From the NCBI GenBank assembly GCA_035578155.1, contig JAPWDM010000024.1, forward strand, positions 372,001 to 436,000: a stretch of DNA of 64,000 bases. Reading direction: 5' to 3'. The translations under genes were made by a program, and so were the position numbers. The stretch comes from Brachynemurus nebulosus. Lineage: Eukaryota > Arthropoda > Insecta > Neuroptera > Myrmeleontidae. The notes under the pieces were generated by a model. It was given only the letters and a program-made list of their open reading frames with translations, had not been told where the DNA came from and did no database searches. Every line of letters begins with the position of its first letter. The stretch's first letter is position 1. This document shows positions 37,925-50,300 of this stretch, piece after piece.

Positions 37925-39061
37925 TTTGGGTGCATTCCTAGTATACGTGCACAAAAAAAATTGTGAAAATTTCTAGTTTTATATATTAAACATGACCCAA
38001 AACGAACGAAAATTAGTATTAAAATTGGCGCTCACGTTTAGTTTTCACCAAATTTAATATTAAAAATTTTATTCGTTCATATGTAAAATACACTTAAAAT
38101 TGTATAAAAACATGCACACACGAAAAGTTTTAAAAATTTCTAGTTTTGTGTATTAAACATGAACCAAAACGAATGAAAATTAGTATGAAAATTGGCACTC
38201 ACCTTTACTTTATAAACATCATTTATTTAATGTTCAAAATTTGATTACTAAAGTGTACGAAACACCGGGAAAGTACTTAAAATTTTGTTACATTCAAACC
38301 CAATCACTTAATTTTAATAACACTATTTAGTTTTAAAAAAAGATAATTTTAGCTTTATCAAACAAATTAATAAAAAAAAAAAAAATAACACAAAATATTA
38401 ATTAACAACATAAAACACATAATTAATAACATAAAACAAATAAAATTTATTTCAGAAAATTTTTATTTTTGAGTATCGTAAGACATTTTTCAAAACAAAA
38501 TATGACATGAAGATAGGTGCACGTATATGTGTATTGAGAATGGTATTTAAAGTGATAAATTTAGGAAGAAAATATTTTTTACACACGCATACAATGTTTT
38601 TCAAATAAGTATTTGTTAATTATAAAATAAAAATGAACTTTACATATCACTTTTGAACGAAAATTATCCAACTCATGAACTGTCATTTAAAATTTTCAAC
38701 AATTAAAAGTAACCATTTTTTTCTTAAATTCAAATATTTGACGTCATTGTGACGCAGTAGAAAACTTAACAGAAAAACGTATTTTAGGTTTGTTCCCTTA
38801 CGAATAGGAAAGTGAATGTATTAAAAGAGAAAGTCGTTCATAAGTCGTTCCTGTACACCAGAATTTCACAGTTCCTACTTTTTCGTTCCAACTGTAAAAT
38901 TTAAATTTTTAAATTTATAAATAATATTCAGGAAAATTATAGTATATAAATTTAAAAGAAATTAGTGATTTAAGTATTTTAAGTTAGTTTTTGATGTGTA
39001 AAATTTAAAACTTCAAAGAGTAACGACTTTGTACAAATGTTGGTTGAGCAGTAAGGTGCCG

Positions 39062-39235
39062 CGATTAAATAACTGTGGACAAAATAACTGCGACAAAATA
39101 ACACTGGGCAAAATAACCAAACGACAAAATAACTGCACGACAAAATAACCGCACGACAAAATAATTGTGGACAAAATAATCGAACGATAAAGTAACTGTA
39201 CGACAAAATAACCGAACAACAAAATAAACATCTTT
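39062..39235 (+). repeat. 17-bp minisatellite, about 10 units
   Basis: Degenerate units of the form CGACAAAATAACTGCA. Units vary between CGAC, GGAC and GGGC starts. The repeated frame produces low-complexity minus-strand open frames rich in Y, F and L that are not genes. Confidence 0.85.
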
Positions 39236-39529
39236 AATTTTATTATTCTTTTGAGTTAGGGTACATGCGACCGTGATATGATTAAGTGTTTTGTTTTGCT
39301 TCCAATATATAAAAGATGGCTAAATTGCAACAGATCTTAGATGTTGGAATTTAAACTATTGCATTTAAAAACGAATGTTAATGGGTGAAAACTATTGTAT
39401 TTAAAAAGTTAAGCTTGGAAAACATTAATCTGAAAGATCAAATAGTGGATGATATAAAACCTAGGTAATAATGTTATATGTATGTTAGTTAGGTTAAGGT
39501 TATAAGTTTTTTTTTTTCAAATTTTAGGT

Positions 39530-40390
39530 AGATGATATAAAAACTAGGTGATGAGGTTAGTTAAGGTTAGGTTAGTTTAGTTAGTTTTGATAATGTACTT
39601 CGACTTTGGTATAAAAACTAATTAGGTTAAGGTTATAGGTGGTGAGATTAATTAAGGTTAGGTTAGTTTAGTTAGTTTTGAAAATATACTTCGACTTTGA
39701 TATAAAAACTAATTAGGTAAAGGTTATGGGTGGTGAGGCTAGTTAAGGTTAGGTTAGTTTAGTTAGTTTAGACAATATACTTCGAATTTGATATAAAAAC
39801 TAATTAGGATAAGATTATAGGTGGTGAGGTTAGTTAAGGTTAGGTTAGTTTAGTTATTTTTGACAATATACTTCGACTTTGGTATAAAAACTAATTAGGT
39901 TAAGGTTATAGGTGGTGAGGTTAATTAAGGTTAGGTTAGTTTAGTTAGTTTTGACAATATACTTCGACTTTGATATAAAAACTAATTAGGTTAAGGTTAC
40001 AGGTGGTGAGGTTAGTTGAGGTTAGGTTGGTTCAGTTAGTTTTGACAATATACTTCGACTTTGGTATAAAAAACTAATTAGGTTAAGGTCATAGGTGGTG
40101 AGGTTAGTTAAGGTTAGGTTAGTTTAGTTAGTTTTGGCAATATACTTCGACTTTGGTATAAAAGCTAATTAGGCTAAGGTTATAGGTGGTGAGGTTAGTT
40201 AAGGTTAGGTTAGTTTAGTTAGTTTTGACAATATACTTTGACTTTGGTATAAAAACTAATTAGGTTAAGCTTATAGGTAGTGAGGTTAATTAAGGTTAGG
40301 TTAGTTTAGTTAGTTTTGAAAATATACTTCGACTTTGGTATAAAAACTAATTAGGTTAAGGTTATAGGTGGTGAGATTAGTTACTATTTT
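39530..40390 (+). repeat. 91-bp satellite with telomere-like segment, ~9 units
   Basis: Successive ACTTCGA(C/A)TTTG motifs at 39597, 39688 and 39779 give a 91-bp period. Each unit contains TTAAGGTTAGGTTAGTTTAG, then TTAGTTTTGACAATATACTT, then TATAAAAACTAATTAGGTTA and GGTGGTGAGG. The GGTTAGGTTAG part resembles the arthropod telomere repeat TTAGG, but it is embedded in a longer unit. Units are highly similar, so the array is fairly young. Confidence 0.9.
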
Positions 40391-41459
40391 TATAAGAAAA
40401 ATTTTTTTAAAAATAGTTTGAAATTTACCGCTTGTTATTGGTTTTATGACTAAATGTCAGGATTATTAGATTTATAAAACGGTTAGTTCCCGGACCAGTA
40501 GAAACGTGAATGTATTAGAAGAAAAAACTCGAAACTGGTTCTTGTACATCGAAATTTCAATTAGTTCACGTTCTTTTCGGTAGGCAAATATATAAATTAG
40601 ACGTGACTTCAGAATTCCTACTTTTTCCTTCCAAGTCTCAAATTTAAATTTTTAAATTTATCAATTATATTTACAAAAGTGATTGTACATAAATATAAAA
40701 AAAAATTAATGATTTTGAATAATTTAAGATTGTATTTGGTGTCTGAAATTTAAAATATCAGAGATTAACCTGTTTAATTCAATAAGCAGAAGGAAGCTGT
40801 TTATTTATAGCCTATTCACATTATTACATAAGCAGATTAAAAGAAAGTACGGGAACAGACCTAAATATGTATTTAGTGCAGACAACTTCAGATTGTTTGA
40901 TTTTGTTTTAAAATACAAACATAAGTATAACACAATAAAACGTCCACCTAAAAAAAATTTTATTTTAAATATTAATTTAACTTTAAATTAATATTTTTTT
41001 ATTTATTTTTATCTGTTTGGTGATATTATGGTTACGGTTTTTTAAAACTAAATAGTGTCATATCGTTAAAATTAAGTGATTGTGAGTTTTGTGTTATACT
41101 TAATTGTAGTGCTGCCTTACATTTCAACTAAATCAAATTTTGAATATTAAATTTTACGAAAATTATAGGTAAATCGCAATTTTTATACTAATTTTCATTC
41201 GTTTTGGTTCATGTTTAATACACAAAGCTAGAAATTTTTAATCCTTTTCGTGTGGATGTTTTGTGAAACGATTTTAAGTGTTTTTTTCATATGAACAGAT
41301 TAAATTTTGAATATTAAATTTTACGAAAACTAAACGTGAGCGCCAATTTTAATACTAATTTTCGTTCGTTTTGGGTCATGTTTAATACATCAAAATAGAA
41401 ATTTTCACAATTTTTCTTGTGCACGTATACTAGGAAATTGCCCAACTTTGTATAGTATA

Positions 41460-43429
41460 ATCTGAACATCAACGGTTTACATTGGAACTGTTTCGTACAC
41501 TGCTGATCCTAAAAAAAAAAGAAAAAAATTGTATTAAATTGTTGTAAATCCTATATATGATATAAAAAAAAGAGAAAATTAAAATATAAATATCAGCATA
41601 GTGCAATTTACATAAAGTGAGTGTAACAACTTTGACAGTTGTAATTTAGATTACAATTTTGACGTTTCTATGTAAATAAACCAAGTGACATTTAAGTGAA
41701 GGTTGTCAGTATTGAAGGAAATGACAATCACCTGGATGTGCGCATGTGCGGAAGCATCGAATGCAATGGAAGCTTCTGCGAACATTAAATGGGTGTGGAA
41801 CGGATGGAATTCGCTCTCTTTCGGGTATTGGAGCTCAAGGAAGCAAGATGTGGCCCCTAGTGGGTTCACGCTCTTGAAAACATGTGTAAGCTCTTTTTGG
41901 TTTTATGGAGCTCAGGCAATGAAGATGTGACACGAGGTGTCGGACCGCTAACAACTAGTTTGTGAAGGGCACGCCATGTGGCGAAATATTAATTAACCAT
42001 TGTTAGGATTTGGGGGCTATTATACAATTTGGTGATACGTATTGTGTATGGTACACGTTTTTTAAAAGGATATAAAGCACTGATCTTAAGTATACTGCTC
42101 CATTGGTTGGATTTTTTCTTCGGAACCCTTCACGGATGTTTGCCTGATAATTCATGCTGTAAGCGTTTCGGAATTGGCATCCACGTGGTGTAAAATTTTT
42201 GGCTGGCGCCGTTTACTGTGTGGAAGTGGTCCAATTTTTGGTAATTGCTGTGCAGATACTGCCGAAGGTTCTGGTGACCGTACCGCTCAATTCTGTGGTT
42301 GTTCGTCTGGAAACATGATGCTATTAGTGGTATGTGTAAAATAGACATCCCGTAGTGATCGTCGTATAAATTTTTTGTGTGAGTACGTTTAGAAACTTAT
42401 GAACCATTGTGATATTGTTATTTTAGTAAATTTCACATCGTTAATTATAATTATTTTTTCTAGTTGTTAAAAGTTGTAGAGTTTTAAGTAGGTGAAACTG
42501 AACGAACGTTCCTGTAAAGAAATTTTTTTGAACATAGTTTTCACCAAACATTAAAAAAATATTTACATGACCGGAAAAAAAATTTGAAAATGCGTTGCTG
42601 GATTACCTGCTTGATGTCACCACTGGATTCGTATCACTCGTTGCCACTGTGATGGCTCCATTGCAATGTTGGTTGCTCGCTTAGGTCTGTATAAATGGTT
42701 CGGATCTTTAACCCCCCCCCCTATTAACCACTACCAGCACTACTATTGTCTACCGGTAATGGTGATAAACGGGTGCCCAGATAACAAAAATGACTTCCTC
42801 ATTGGTTAACGATCAAATATAGTAGAGAAACCAGCACGAAAAAGGGAACAGATTCCATGTCAAAAATCTTGTAAGCATTCACGCAACAGAACCAACAGTG
42901 ACGTCATTTCCATGACTACAGCCAGCACGATTCCTACCACGGTTGCCAACATTACTTCCAGTAAACAATCTTGCATCATGTAATGTAGGCATTAGATATT
43001 AGAATTTTGCAGTTATAAAATTATTCAACTTATAATACTACACAGTATACATGATGTATATATGTATGTAAATTACAAAGACTTAATAAAATATTTGAAA
43101 AATCCATTAAATATACTTTGAAATTAAAAATATTAACAAAAAAAAAAAAAGAAAATATTACCCCACATTATCATAAATTCAATTTAACGTCACATTATTA
43201 ACCTTTGCTGGTGTTGAGTGTAGAATATCAATTTTAATACTGTTTATATGATCTGATGAAATTTTTTAGCACCTACAACAACTGTACCTAAACACAAACG
43301 GTAAACTCATGGATCATATGTGGTTCAGAAAATTTTGGTCAAACTGAATCAATATTGGTATGATAATTTGGATATAGGTCAAGGAAATAAATTAAATCAA
43401 TAAAAAATTTAGATATTAAAGAGTTAGCA
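41460..43429. other. GC-richer block, possibly an old LTR
   Basis: The stretch 41700-42960 is clearly less AT-rich than its surroundings. At 42001 a TGTTAGGATTTGGGGGC start resembles BEL/Pao LTR ends, and TATAAAG lies at 42070, where an LTR promoter could be. I found no second LTR, matching CA end or 5-bp duplication, and no gag or pol frame. Open frames at 41651-41930 and 42130-42348 show no domain. Confidence 0.25.
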
Positions 43430-43534
43430 TACATTCTGGAAATTCAGCTATTACAGCAGGTTTCATGGTAAGACCTGAGCCCGGGACTATGACAGAAATT
43501 TGTTTTGAGCCCTCGAGAAATCGGAAATGATATG

Positions 43535-43631
<97 letters not shown>

Positions 43632-43660
43632 AGATAGATAGATAGATAGATAGATTCCTT
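43430..43660 (-). mobile_element. (TA)n-carrying element, 3' part, inverted
   Basis: The plus strand shows the reverse complement of the family's 3' block: AATTCAGCTATTACAGCAGG, CCCGGGACTATGACAGAAAT, then a (TA)n tract at 43535-43627 and a (GATA)n run at 43631-43655. The terminal hairpin is only partly kept and the GCGTCATGACACC segment is altered. Confidence 0.6.
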
Positions 43661-44739
43661 ATATAACTTCCGAAATATTAATTAATATTAATTTGAGGTA
43701 TAAGAATATTTTATATAAATAGATAGAATTTACATTTTTCTGCATAATTATGATAAAAAATATAGGCTGAATCATTTTTAAAAAGCTCTGTTCAATAAAC
43801 AAAAATTATTTTAAAAAATTCTTTGTGTGACCAACCTGTATACAATGAAGGAAACTGAAATGCCACTGTCAGGTAGGGATATTAGTAACAATTTCCATCA
43901 GATTCAAAGCTATCAAAAACACCACATTACATTTAAAATAACAAAATTGGTATCGAGTTTCCATATAACCTAAAATGACAGTAAGTCAATTGTGATAAAA
44001 ATATTCTAAATAATATCTTCGTAATTAGAAACTTCTACAACCCAATTTTCAAAAATATACTATATTTATAAGGTTAGTGAAGTAAATAAACTTTTAGTGA
44101 ACACTCTACGTGACTCAACTTGTACATAACCGTTTGTGAGATCACATTAAAATATGGTTTAAGTTAATCTGTATAGATACCACAGAAATTTCGATTCAAA
44201 AACACTAGTAGTTTTTGAGTTAAATCGGTTCGTACAAACAGACAAACTAATAAATAACAATTTTTTTGACGTTAGATTTGTTTTATATATCTTTGCTAAC
44301 TGAAAAAAATATTAATAGTTACCTAAAAATCCGAAAATCACAGATAGACACTTTTATTTTATTTACAGGTATTGATTATTAATTTTTTTGTTATGACATT
44401 ATTATTAACAACAAAATGAGCTTTCTCAGTGCAATTTTATATTTTTGAAAAAGTAATTTTATAATTAAATAATATTTATTTCGCGACAGTAAATGACTGA
44501 CTTTTTTCGAATTTAGTGGTACTTAATTTTTAGTGCTCCAACCACGTTAAATGATGGTGTATGTCTTATTTGAAAAAATTTTAATTTTAGTGAAATTTTG
44601 CTATTTTTTGCCAACTCAAATGCATACAATCCCTTACCCTATTTGAAATCATCACATCTTCAAAAATTTTCTAACATTTTAAAATCGAAAGTGATAGATT
44701 CAGTAGACTATTAGGAACAAATTTAATTTCCGACTAATA
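43661..44739. other. no gene recognised
   Basis: AT-rich. A stretch at 44140-44245 resembles the 3'-end type sequences seen at 29.2-29.7 kb (ACAGACAAACTAATAAATAA). No coding signal. Confidence 0.4.
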
Positions 44740-44789
44740 TCAGGTCAGTCCATAAGTTCGTGCGTATTTTTTTGGTAAATTTTTAAATA

Positions 44790-44827
<38 letters not shown>

Positions 44828-45298
44828 AATTAAACACAATTTATCCTTTCTGCTATCTGATCCACTGTTAATTGTGGCTCTGACTCCACAAGATTTTGAA
44901 GAATGCCATCATCAAAATTAACAGGATGTCCTGAACGGAGTGCATCATCAATGCTGCTTTCTCCAACTTTAAATTTTTTAAACCATTTCTGGGCAGTCCT
45001 TACACTAATAGTGTGTTCACCATGTACACTATTAATTTTTATCGCTGCAGACCTAGCAGATTCACCACACGAAAATAAAAAATTTATCACAGCAAGTTTG
45101 CACTAATTATCTATATTCATCTTCTGTGGGTACTAAAATGCGTTCGATATTTACGAAAGTTGCTGATGAACTGAATAATATGTTAGTTTCGACAAGTAGA
45201 CAAGTTTCGACAGGTTCAAAATTGTATTGGTTTAGTAAATGAGTCATAGTGAATTCCATGCATGCTGTTAATACACACGAACTTATGGACTGACCTGA
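44740..45298 (-). mobile_element. internally deleted mariner element
   Basis: Ends TCAGGTCAGTCCATAAGTTC at 44740 and its exact complement at 45298 continue to about 28 bp and are flanked by TA on both sides (44738-44739 and 45299-45300). Inside is the N-terminal part of a mariner transposase on the minus strand. At 559 bp it is less than half of a usual ~1.3-kb mariner; the catalytic region is gone and a run of more than 30 A (44795-44826) marks the deletion side. It could only move with transposase from another copy. Confidence 0.9.
44830..45120 (-). pseudogene. mariner transposase, N-terminal DNA-binding fragment
   Basis: The minus-strand frame encodes a helix-turn-helix domain typical of mariner transposases: GESARSAAIKINSVHGEHTI, RTAQKWFKKFKVGESSIDD and RSGHPVNFDDGILQNLVE, followed by the second-helix region QLTVDQIAERIN. 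These positions match the first ~95 of about 345 residues. A likely ATG at 45120 is followed by a TAG stop at codon 6, and the frame ends at 44830, where the C-terminal DD(34)D catalytic part is missing. It binds transposon ends in intact relatives; here it is dead. Confidence 0.85.
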
Positions 45299-45300
45299 TA

Positions 45301-45686
45301 CATTCCTTCAACAACACGAAAACATAGTAAAAGAAACTTTTGGACTTTTCTGACCAAAAAAAAAAACATTCACGACTTTGAGATATTATGAATATTTAGA
45401 CTAAGGAATTAATTTCTGAATAGAGTAAATAAATTAATTAGGACTCTAATTATTTTGAAAGTTCATGACTGCTGAAAAATAAACTCAAATATTCAAGAAT
45501 AAATAAGGCTGCTTTTAAAATTTTTACCTATAGTATATTTAAGCGTAGCAAGTGAACAAACAGGTAATGGTACTCAATTATATTTATTGTTCGAAGACAA
45601 CAGAGAATCACTTTTACTACGAATATGACTAGTTTTTACTTTTTATTTATATTTTACATTGTACACGTACAGTCAAGATCAAAATA
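45301..45686. other. no gene recognised
   Basis: AT-rich spacer between the mariner element and the next MITE. Confidence 0.5.
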
Positions 45687-45694
45687 GGGAGCAC

Positions 45695-45903
45695 TACAGT
45701 GACTTTATAATATACTTGATAACAGTGTGGCCATTAGTAGGTCTAGTTTTTTATTGGTTGACGCCATTTTCAGGCCAAATGCATTGAATTTGTATACCTT
45801 GTTTATTCTGTTACTACGGTTACTCACTTCAAATTTGGCCTGAATATGGCGGATATGGTTCCAATGGCCACACTGTTATAAAGAATATTATACAGTCACT
45901 GTA
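45695..45903. mobile_element. 209-bp MITE with 8-bp target duplication
   Basis: Ends TACAGTGACTTTATAATATA and, read inward, TACAGTGACTGTATAATATT continue through AACAGTGTGGCCATT, about 41 bp of inverted repeat. GGGAGCAC occurs directly on both sides (45687-45694 and 45904-45911). An 8-bp duplication fits hAT, P or Mutator-like elements; the TACAGTG start does not decide. The interior has a further ATTTGGCCTGAA/TTCAGGCCAAAT inverted pair. Confidence 0.85.
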
Positions 45904-45911
45904 GGGAGCAC

Positions 45912-46719
45912 TATTGTGAACAGACCATATGTAGAAACTAGAATACACTTGAATGTAATTTGCTATTCGCTAGTCTCCACACACTTTCTATGAATCAAAA
46001 GGTGAAGTATATATTTGATAAGTTCCATAGTCTAAAATTTTTATTATTGTCCTCATGATTTTAAACACCCAAAGTAGTACCAAGAATAACTGAATAGTAA
46101 TTTTATTACTTTACATACTATAGCCAGAAAGTAGCATTATTCAAATGGAACAATTCGAAAGCTTGCTTCGAACAAAACTATTCGAATCACGATTTCTTAT
46201 GGAATCTATTAAAGAGACTACCTATCTGTCATATTAGTGTAAATATTCCAAAGATTGTTTCATAAAAATATAAAAAAAGCTATTTCTCCGAAGAGTATAT
46301 AATTGGCACGGTAAGCTGAGACGCACCATTTTTAAAAAATTTATACAAACAGTTTAACCGGTGTACATTTAGTCCCATAAAAATGTTTTATGGATAAACA
46401 CGTTGTATTATAGATAAACACGATAAAAATGAAACAAAAGTTTTTATTGGTAAAAACTGATTTCAAATACATAATAACAGGGACGCCGAAAAAAATGACG
46501 GCCTTGGAATTAAACCGCATTTTTTTCAAATTTCCTCCCGAGAAAATAATAAGTGATGAGCAAAAAAAAATTTAAACCTTATTCCTGTGCCCTCTATCGA
46601 CAGTATGGACCCCCTCTTCAAACTTGGGTTCCGGGGCTGCAAACCCGACTACTCCACCCTCTCGTCGGGCCTGCATAATAACGAAATATTAAATTATAAT
46701 ATCAGTTAAACCAACTTAT
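45912..46719. other. no gene recognised; GC-rich patch 46585-46675
   Basis: The patch contains GGACCCCCTC and GGGGCTGCAAACCCGACTAC; it looks repeat-derived but no ends were found. Confidence 0.35.
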
Positions 46720-46985
46720 TTTATTCGTTAAATTGTCTTAAATTTTAATTTGACAATCTACACTCCAATTCTGTATATACATATATATGTATATATATTT
46801 AATTTTGTGATTTCTACAACTCAAATTTATAACCTAAAGGCAACTTAACTCGAAGAACTGTCAATCCAAAAATATTTTAGTTGCACTGTTATATTTTTGT
46901 TAGTTGAAAGTTGACAGTTCTTCTTGTTAAATTGTTAGGCAGCAAATTTTCGTTGTATATAAAACACTTTGTACAAAATAATACA
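46720..46985 (+). repeat. ~250-bp dispersed repeat, copy 1
   Basis: Direct copy of 61150-61400: TTTATTCGTTAAATTGTCTT, TTTCTACAACTCAAATTT, AACTCGAAGAACTGTCAA, TTTTTGTTAGTTG and AACAAATTTTCGTT-type blocks in the same order. Not coding. Class unknown. Confidence 0.7.
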
Positions 46986-47022
46986 AACCTCTCGCATGAT
47001 AAAACCACAAGTATTTGCTAAA

Positions 47023-47382
47023 GGGGCCGTTCCTAAACCCGTGACGCAAAATATAAGTTATTTTAATGCCCTCCCCCCTATTGTGATATTTCGTGACACT
47101 TGATTGTACTCCCCTAAATATCATGTGATTATTTATTACCCCCCCTCTTATTTTTTAAAAATTTCTTTTTTGCAGATGAATTCAATTAAAACAACATTCT
47201 CAGTTCAGTAGCAATAATGGCATTAATGCACAGTGTATATGGTGTAGATTTTCAAGAATTATCTTTACAAGTCAAAGTCATGTGACGCCAACTCTCACCC
47301 CGCCTCCCCCTATCGTGACTATTTGTGATATTTTTGACATCCCCCCACCCCTTATAGTATCACGCGTTTTATGAACGGCCCC
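47023..47382. mobile_element. 360-bp MITE with GGGGCCGTTC ends
   Basis: Ends GGGGCCGTTCCTAAA and, read inward, GGGGCCGTTCATAAA are inverted repeats, followed by CCGTGACGC / CGCGTGATAC-type segments. AAA flanks both ends. The interior repeats ...GTGA(C/T)..TTCGTGA motifs among runs of C. GGSCC-type ends with 3-bp duplications fit PIF/Harbinger-type MITEs, but the class is inferred. Confidence 0.7.
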
Positions 47383-50300
47383 AAATGAGCAAAACATTTT
47401 TACGAAGAGTCTACGAAATTTTTAGCCACTGATACAAATTTCATCAAAAAAACGTCTCCAAGTTAGTATTCTATATCTTCAATATCCTTATTTTCTTAGT
47501 CTATAATTGCACTACTGGCCGATTCTCTTGATTCATTCTTACAAGGAACTTACTAAGTTTACCGTAAATCCAATTCTGTCCAATATTTAATTTCTAATTC
47601 ACTAATTAAATCAGAAGGTCTATTTCGTTGAACATAAAAGTATGTTAGGTAAGGGTTACAACAAATTGTAATGAAATAGTGATAATTGTCCTTTTAATTT
47701 CATCTATGACTGTACGTAAACTACCACTAAGACAATGTTGTACAGTTTGTTTTACTAGAGAACAAATCTTTCGATAAAAATTACCAATGAGGCTTAGGGA
47801 ATTTTTTCTAGTTTTTCTATTTTACTTTGTTGTTTTTTTCTTTCGTTTTTTTTATTATTTGAATAAACGACAAGTTGTCGTTATTGAAGGAATGTCGATA
47901 ATTATTAATGCGTTATTGTACCATTACACAATAAGATACGAGTATGAAAGCAAGCTCTGTAGCTCTGTTTCACAAACATAAATCTTATATTTTTTTATTT
48001 ACTATATATGTATGTATGTATGAATGTATGTATGTTGGGGCAAGTACTAGAAAATATAGACAGCAAAAGTAGATATAATTCAAGTTTATTTACGTCTATT
48101 TTTTAACTTTTATTTTTAAAAAAAATGTATATTTTAATTTAATTCTAAGAACAATTTTTTCAAGTTCAAAGTCAACTCAAGTGAATATTTTTTACAGCCG
48201 TATTTAAAGAAGTACATGGATTATCGTCAGTAATGTACATATTATAAAGTTAATGACTTAGATTATCATACATATGTACTTCACAACGTAAATTCAAATT
48301 GGCATTTTAAATTCACGATTTTTACAATTATTTTTTAAAGTTTTTGTTGAAAAAAGATATAAAAAGCTAATTGAAGGAAACTCACCTCGCTTGATCTTTT
48401 TTTTTTTTGTTTATATTCTACAGTTGCTTTAAAATTCTCAATTAGCTTTCAATGAGAATTTTATTGAAATTATAGAATGATTTTTATAAAATGATGGTAT
48501 TCCCATATGATGTATACGTACTATTTACATTTTAATTTATTGAAGTTTCATAAGTCACAGATCATGTCACAAGATTGTTTTGAATATTTCTGAAAAATTT
48601 TAGAATTTTTTTCAAAAATAAAAAAAAAGTAAATTAAAAAAATTAAGAAACACGACTGCGTAGAAAGCGAGATAAAAAGATGAAAGCAAGATGAAATAAA
48701 AAAAAAATGAATAAAAAAGTAACTCCACCAAAGTACCGACTAAATCAAAAGTGATGAACATTTTCTACCGGCTAGGTTAAAAGTGATGAACACCATTACC
48801 AAACTACCAGGCAGGTTAAAAGTAAAAATATACCTGAATTAACAATCTCGCACTACAATATAATTTTTGATTGGATGATGACGTCGATGTCACATATTTA
48901 ACATTTCATTTTTCGATTTCATCTAAAAACTATCACTTTAATTATTGTAAAACTCATCTAAGTGAATTTGATATTAGATATTTCGATTATTTTTAATTTA
49001 ATAGTCAAATTTATTGAAACTGTGTACCAACTGATCTCATTAAAATGGGATTCTCAAAAAATCAATAGCAAAAAGTTTCCAAAGATCAAACTTTATGAAT
49101 TTAAAAATTCGCAATTCAATAATTAATTTTTTTTGTTATTTTTTATTTAATTTTGAGTGCTATGGTTAATTTAATATTTGGCAAAGAGCCCGGGATAGTT
49201 TGTCCCTGGGGCCCTTAAGTTCTCAGCAGACCTACAGCAGGCTACAGCATGCTTGATTATCCAAAATCCATTCTTAGCTATATAACACATATATTTTTGA
49301 CAAATCAAGCCTAGTCAGTCTATTTATATATTATTATGTAACTAACAGTTCCATTTAGATTAATAAATTATAGGTACGTACGCTATGTTAACTAAATAAC
49401 GCACTTTAGTAAAAATAAAATGTTCCTTTTTTAGAAATTAATTACTTACATTTTACTTGTTTTACATAAAAATTTCGTAATTATGTTGTTTTTTAACTAC
49501 CAAGCAACTTATTTCATACACGGTTCTAGTGTATATTTCCTTTTAAACATGTTCAATCAGGTAGGTTACAACTTCCGATGATTACAATATTTTTATTTCT
49601 ACATAATAGTTAAATTAACTGTTATGAGCACTCTTGTTTTCATCCCGCAATGGTCACATTTAGTAGTCTGTTTTCTTTTATTTTGTATTTTATTGCTTTA
49701 TGAATTTGGAAACATAATCAGATGTTAATGGTTTCCCTAATTATTATATTTAAATCTTAAAGCTACAGGTTGAATAACTAAACGAAATAGAATCCAAATC
49801 ATTCGTCCCGAAATGGGAATAAAAGATTAAAAATTTAATCTAATGATCGACTACTGTATGTTCGATATGTTCAATTTATGACCAATTGTGTCTAAAAAAA
49901 CATTAATCGATTAACTGCTCCTGAACTCCACATCACTAGTTAGTAGTAAGTAAATTGCATAACACGTAGGTTACCTAATTTGCTATATGCTTACCAGACT
50001 ATTGTATTATTCCGTCCTACTCATGGGTTCTACTTATTACTTACGTTTCGATGTGAACAAGTAATTATATGAACACTATACGCTCATGTACGCAGTACAC
50101 TTCCCCGACAAATGAAAAATTAAATAAAGAAACTAAATAAATAAATTCACGAAATAAGTCAGCATGTGTAAACATACATATTAAAAAAAAAAAAACAACA
50201 TAATAACAGGAAATACAATAACAATAAATTAATCAAAAAATATTTTTAAAAAACACAAACAATTAAATACTTTTATTACAATTTTATTTACACATTTCAA

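Larger units (their letters stand above)
37925..41450. mobile_element. 3.5-kb composite long-TIR element
   Basis: Outer arms 37925-38400 and 40960-41450 are inverted repeats: TCCTAGTATACGTGCAC, then ATTAAACATGACCCAAAACG, and further in CAATCACTTAATTTTAA with ACACTATTTAGTTTTAAAA. Each arm holds two ~167-bp units marked by TTAAACATGA (37986 and 38153 on the left). Inside, 38738-39020 and 40440-40770 are related in direct orientation (GTGAATGTATTA, GTTC(C/T)TGTACA, TTTAAATTTTTAAATTTAT). These enclose a 17-bp minisatellite and a 91-bp satellite. No coding region. Exact termini and target duplication are not clear. Confidence 0.65.

Noticed and set aside
38979..39231. minus-strand frames rich in Y, F, L, C and S
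   Set aside because: They are the translation of the 17-bp minisatellite in two frames.
39062..39235. CRISPR array
   Set aside because: Units are contiguous and degenerate with no unique spacers, and the genome is eukaryotic.
42001..42960. complete BEL/Pao solo LTR
   Set aside because: TGTTAGG start and TATA box are suggestive, but no matching end or 5-bp target duplication was found.
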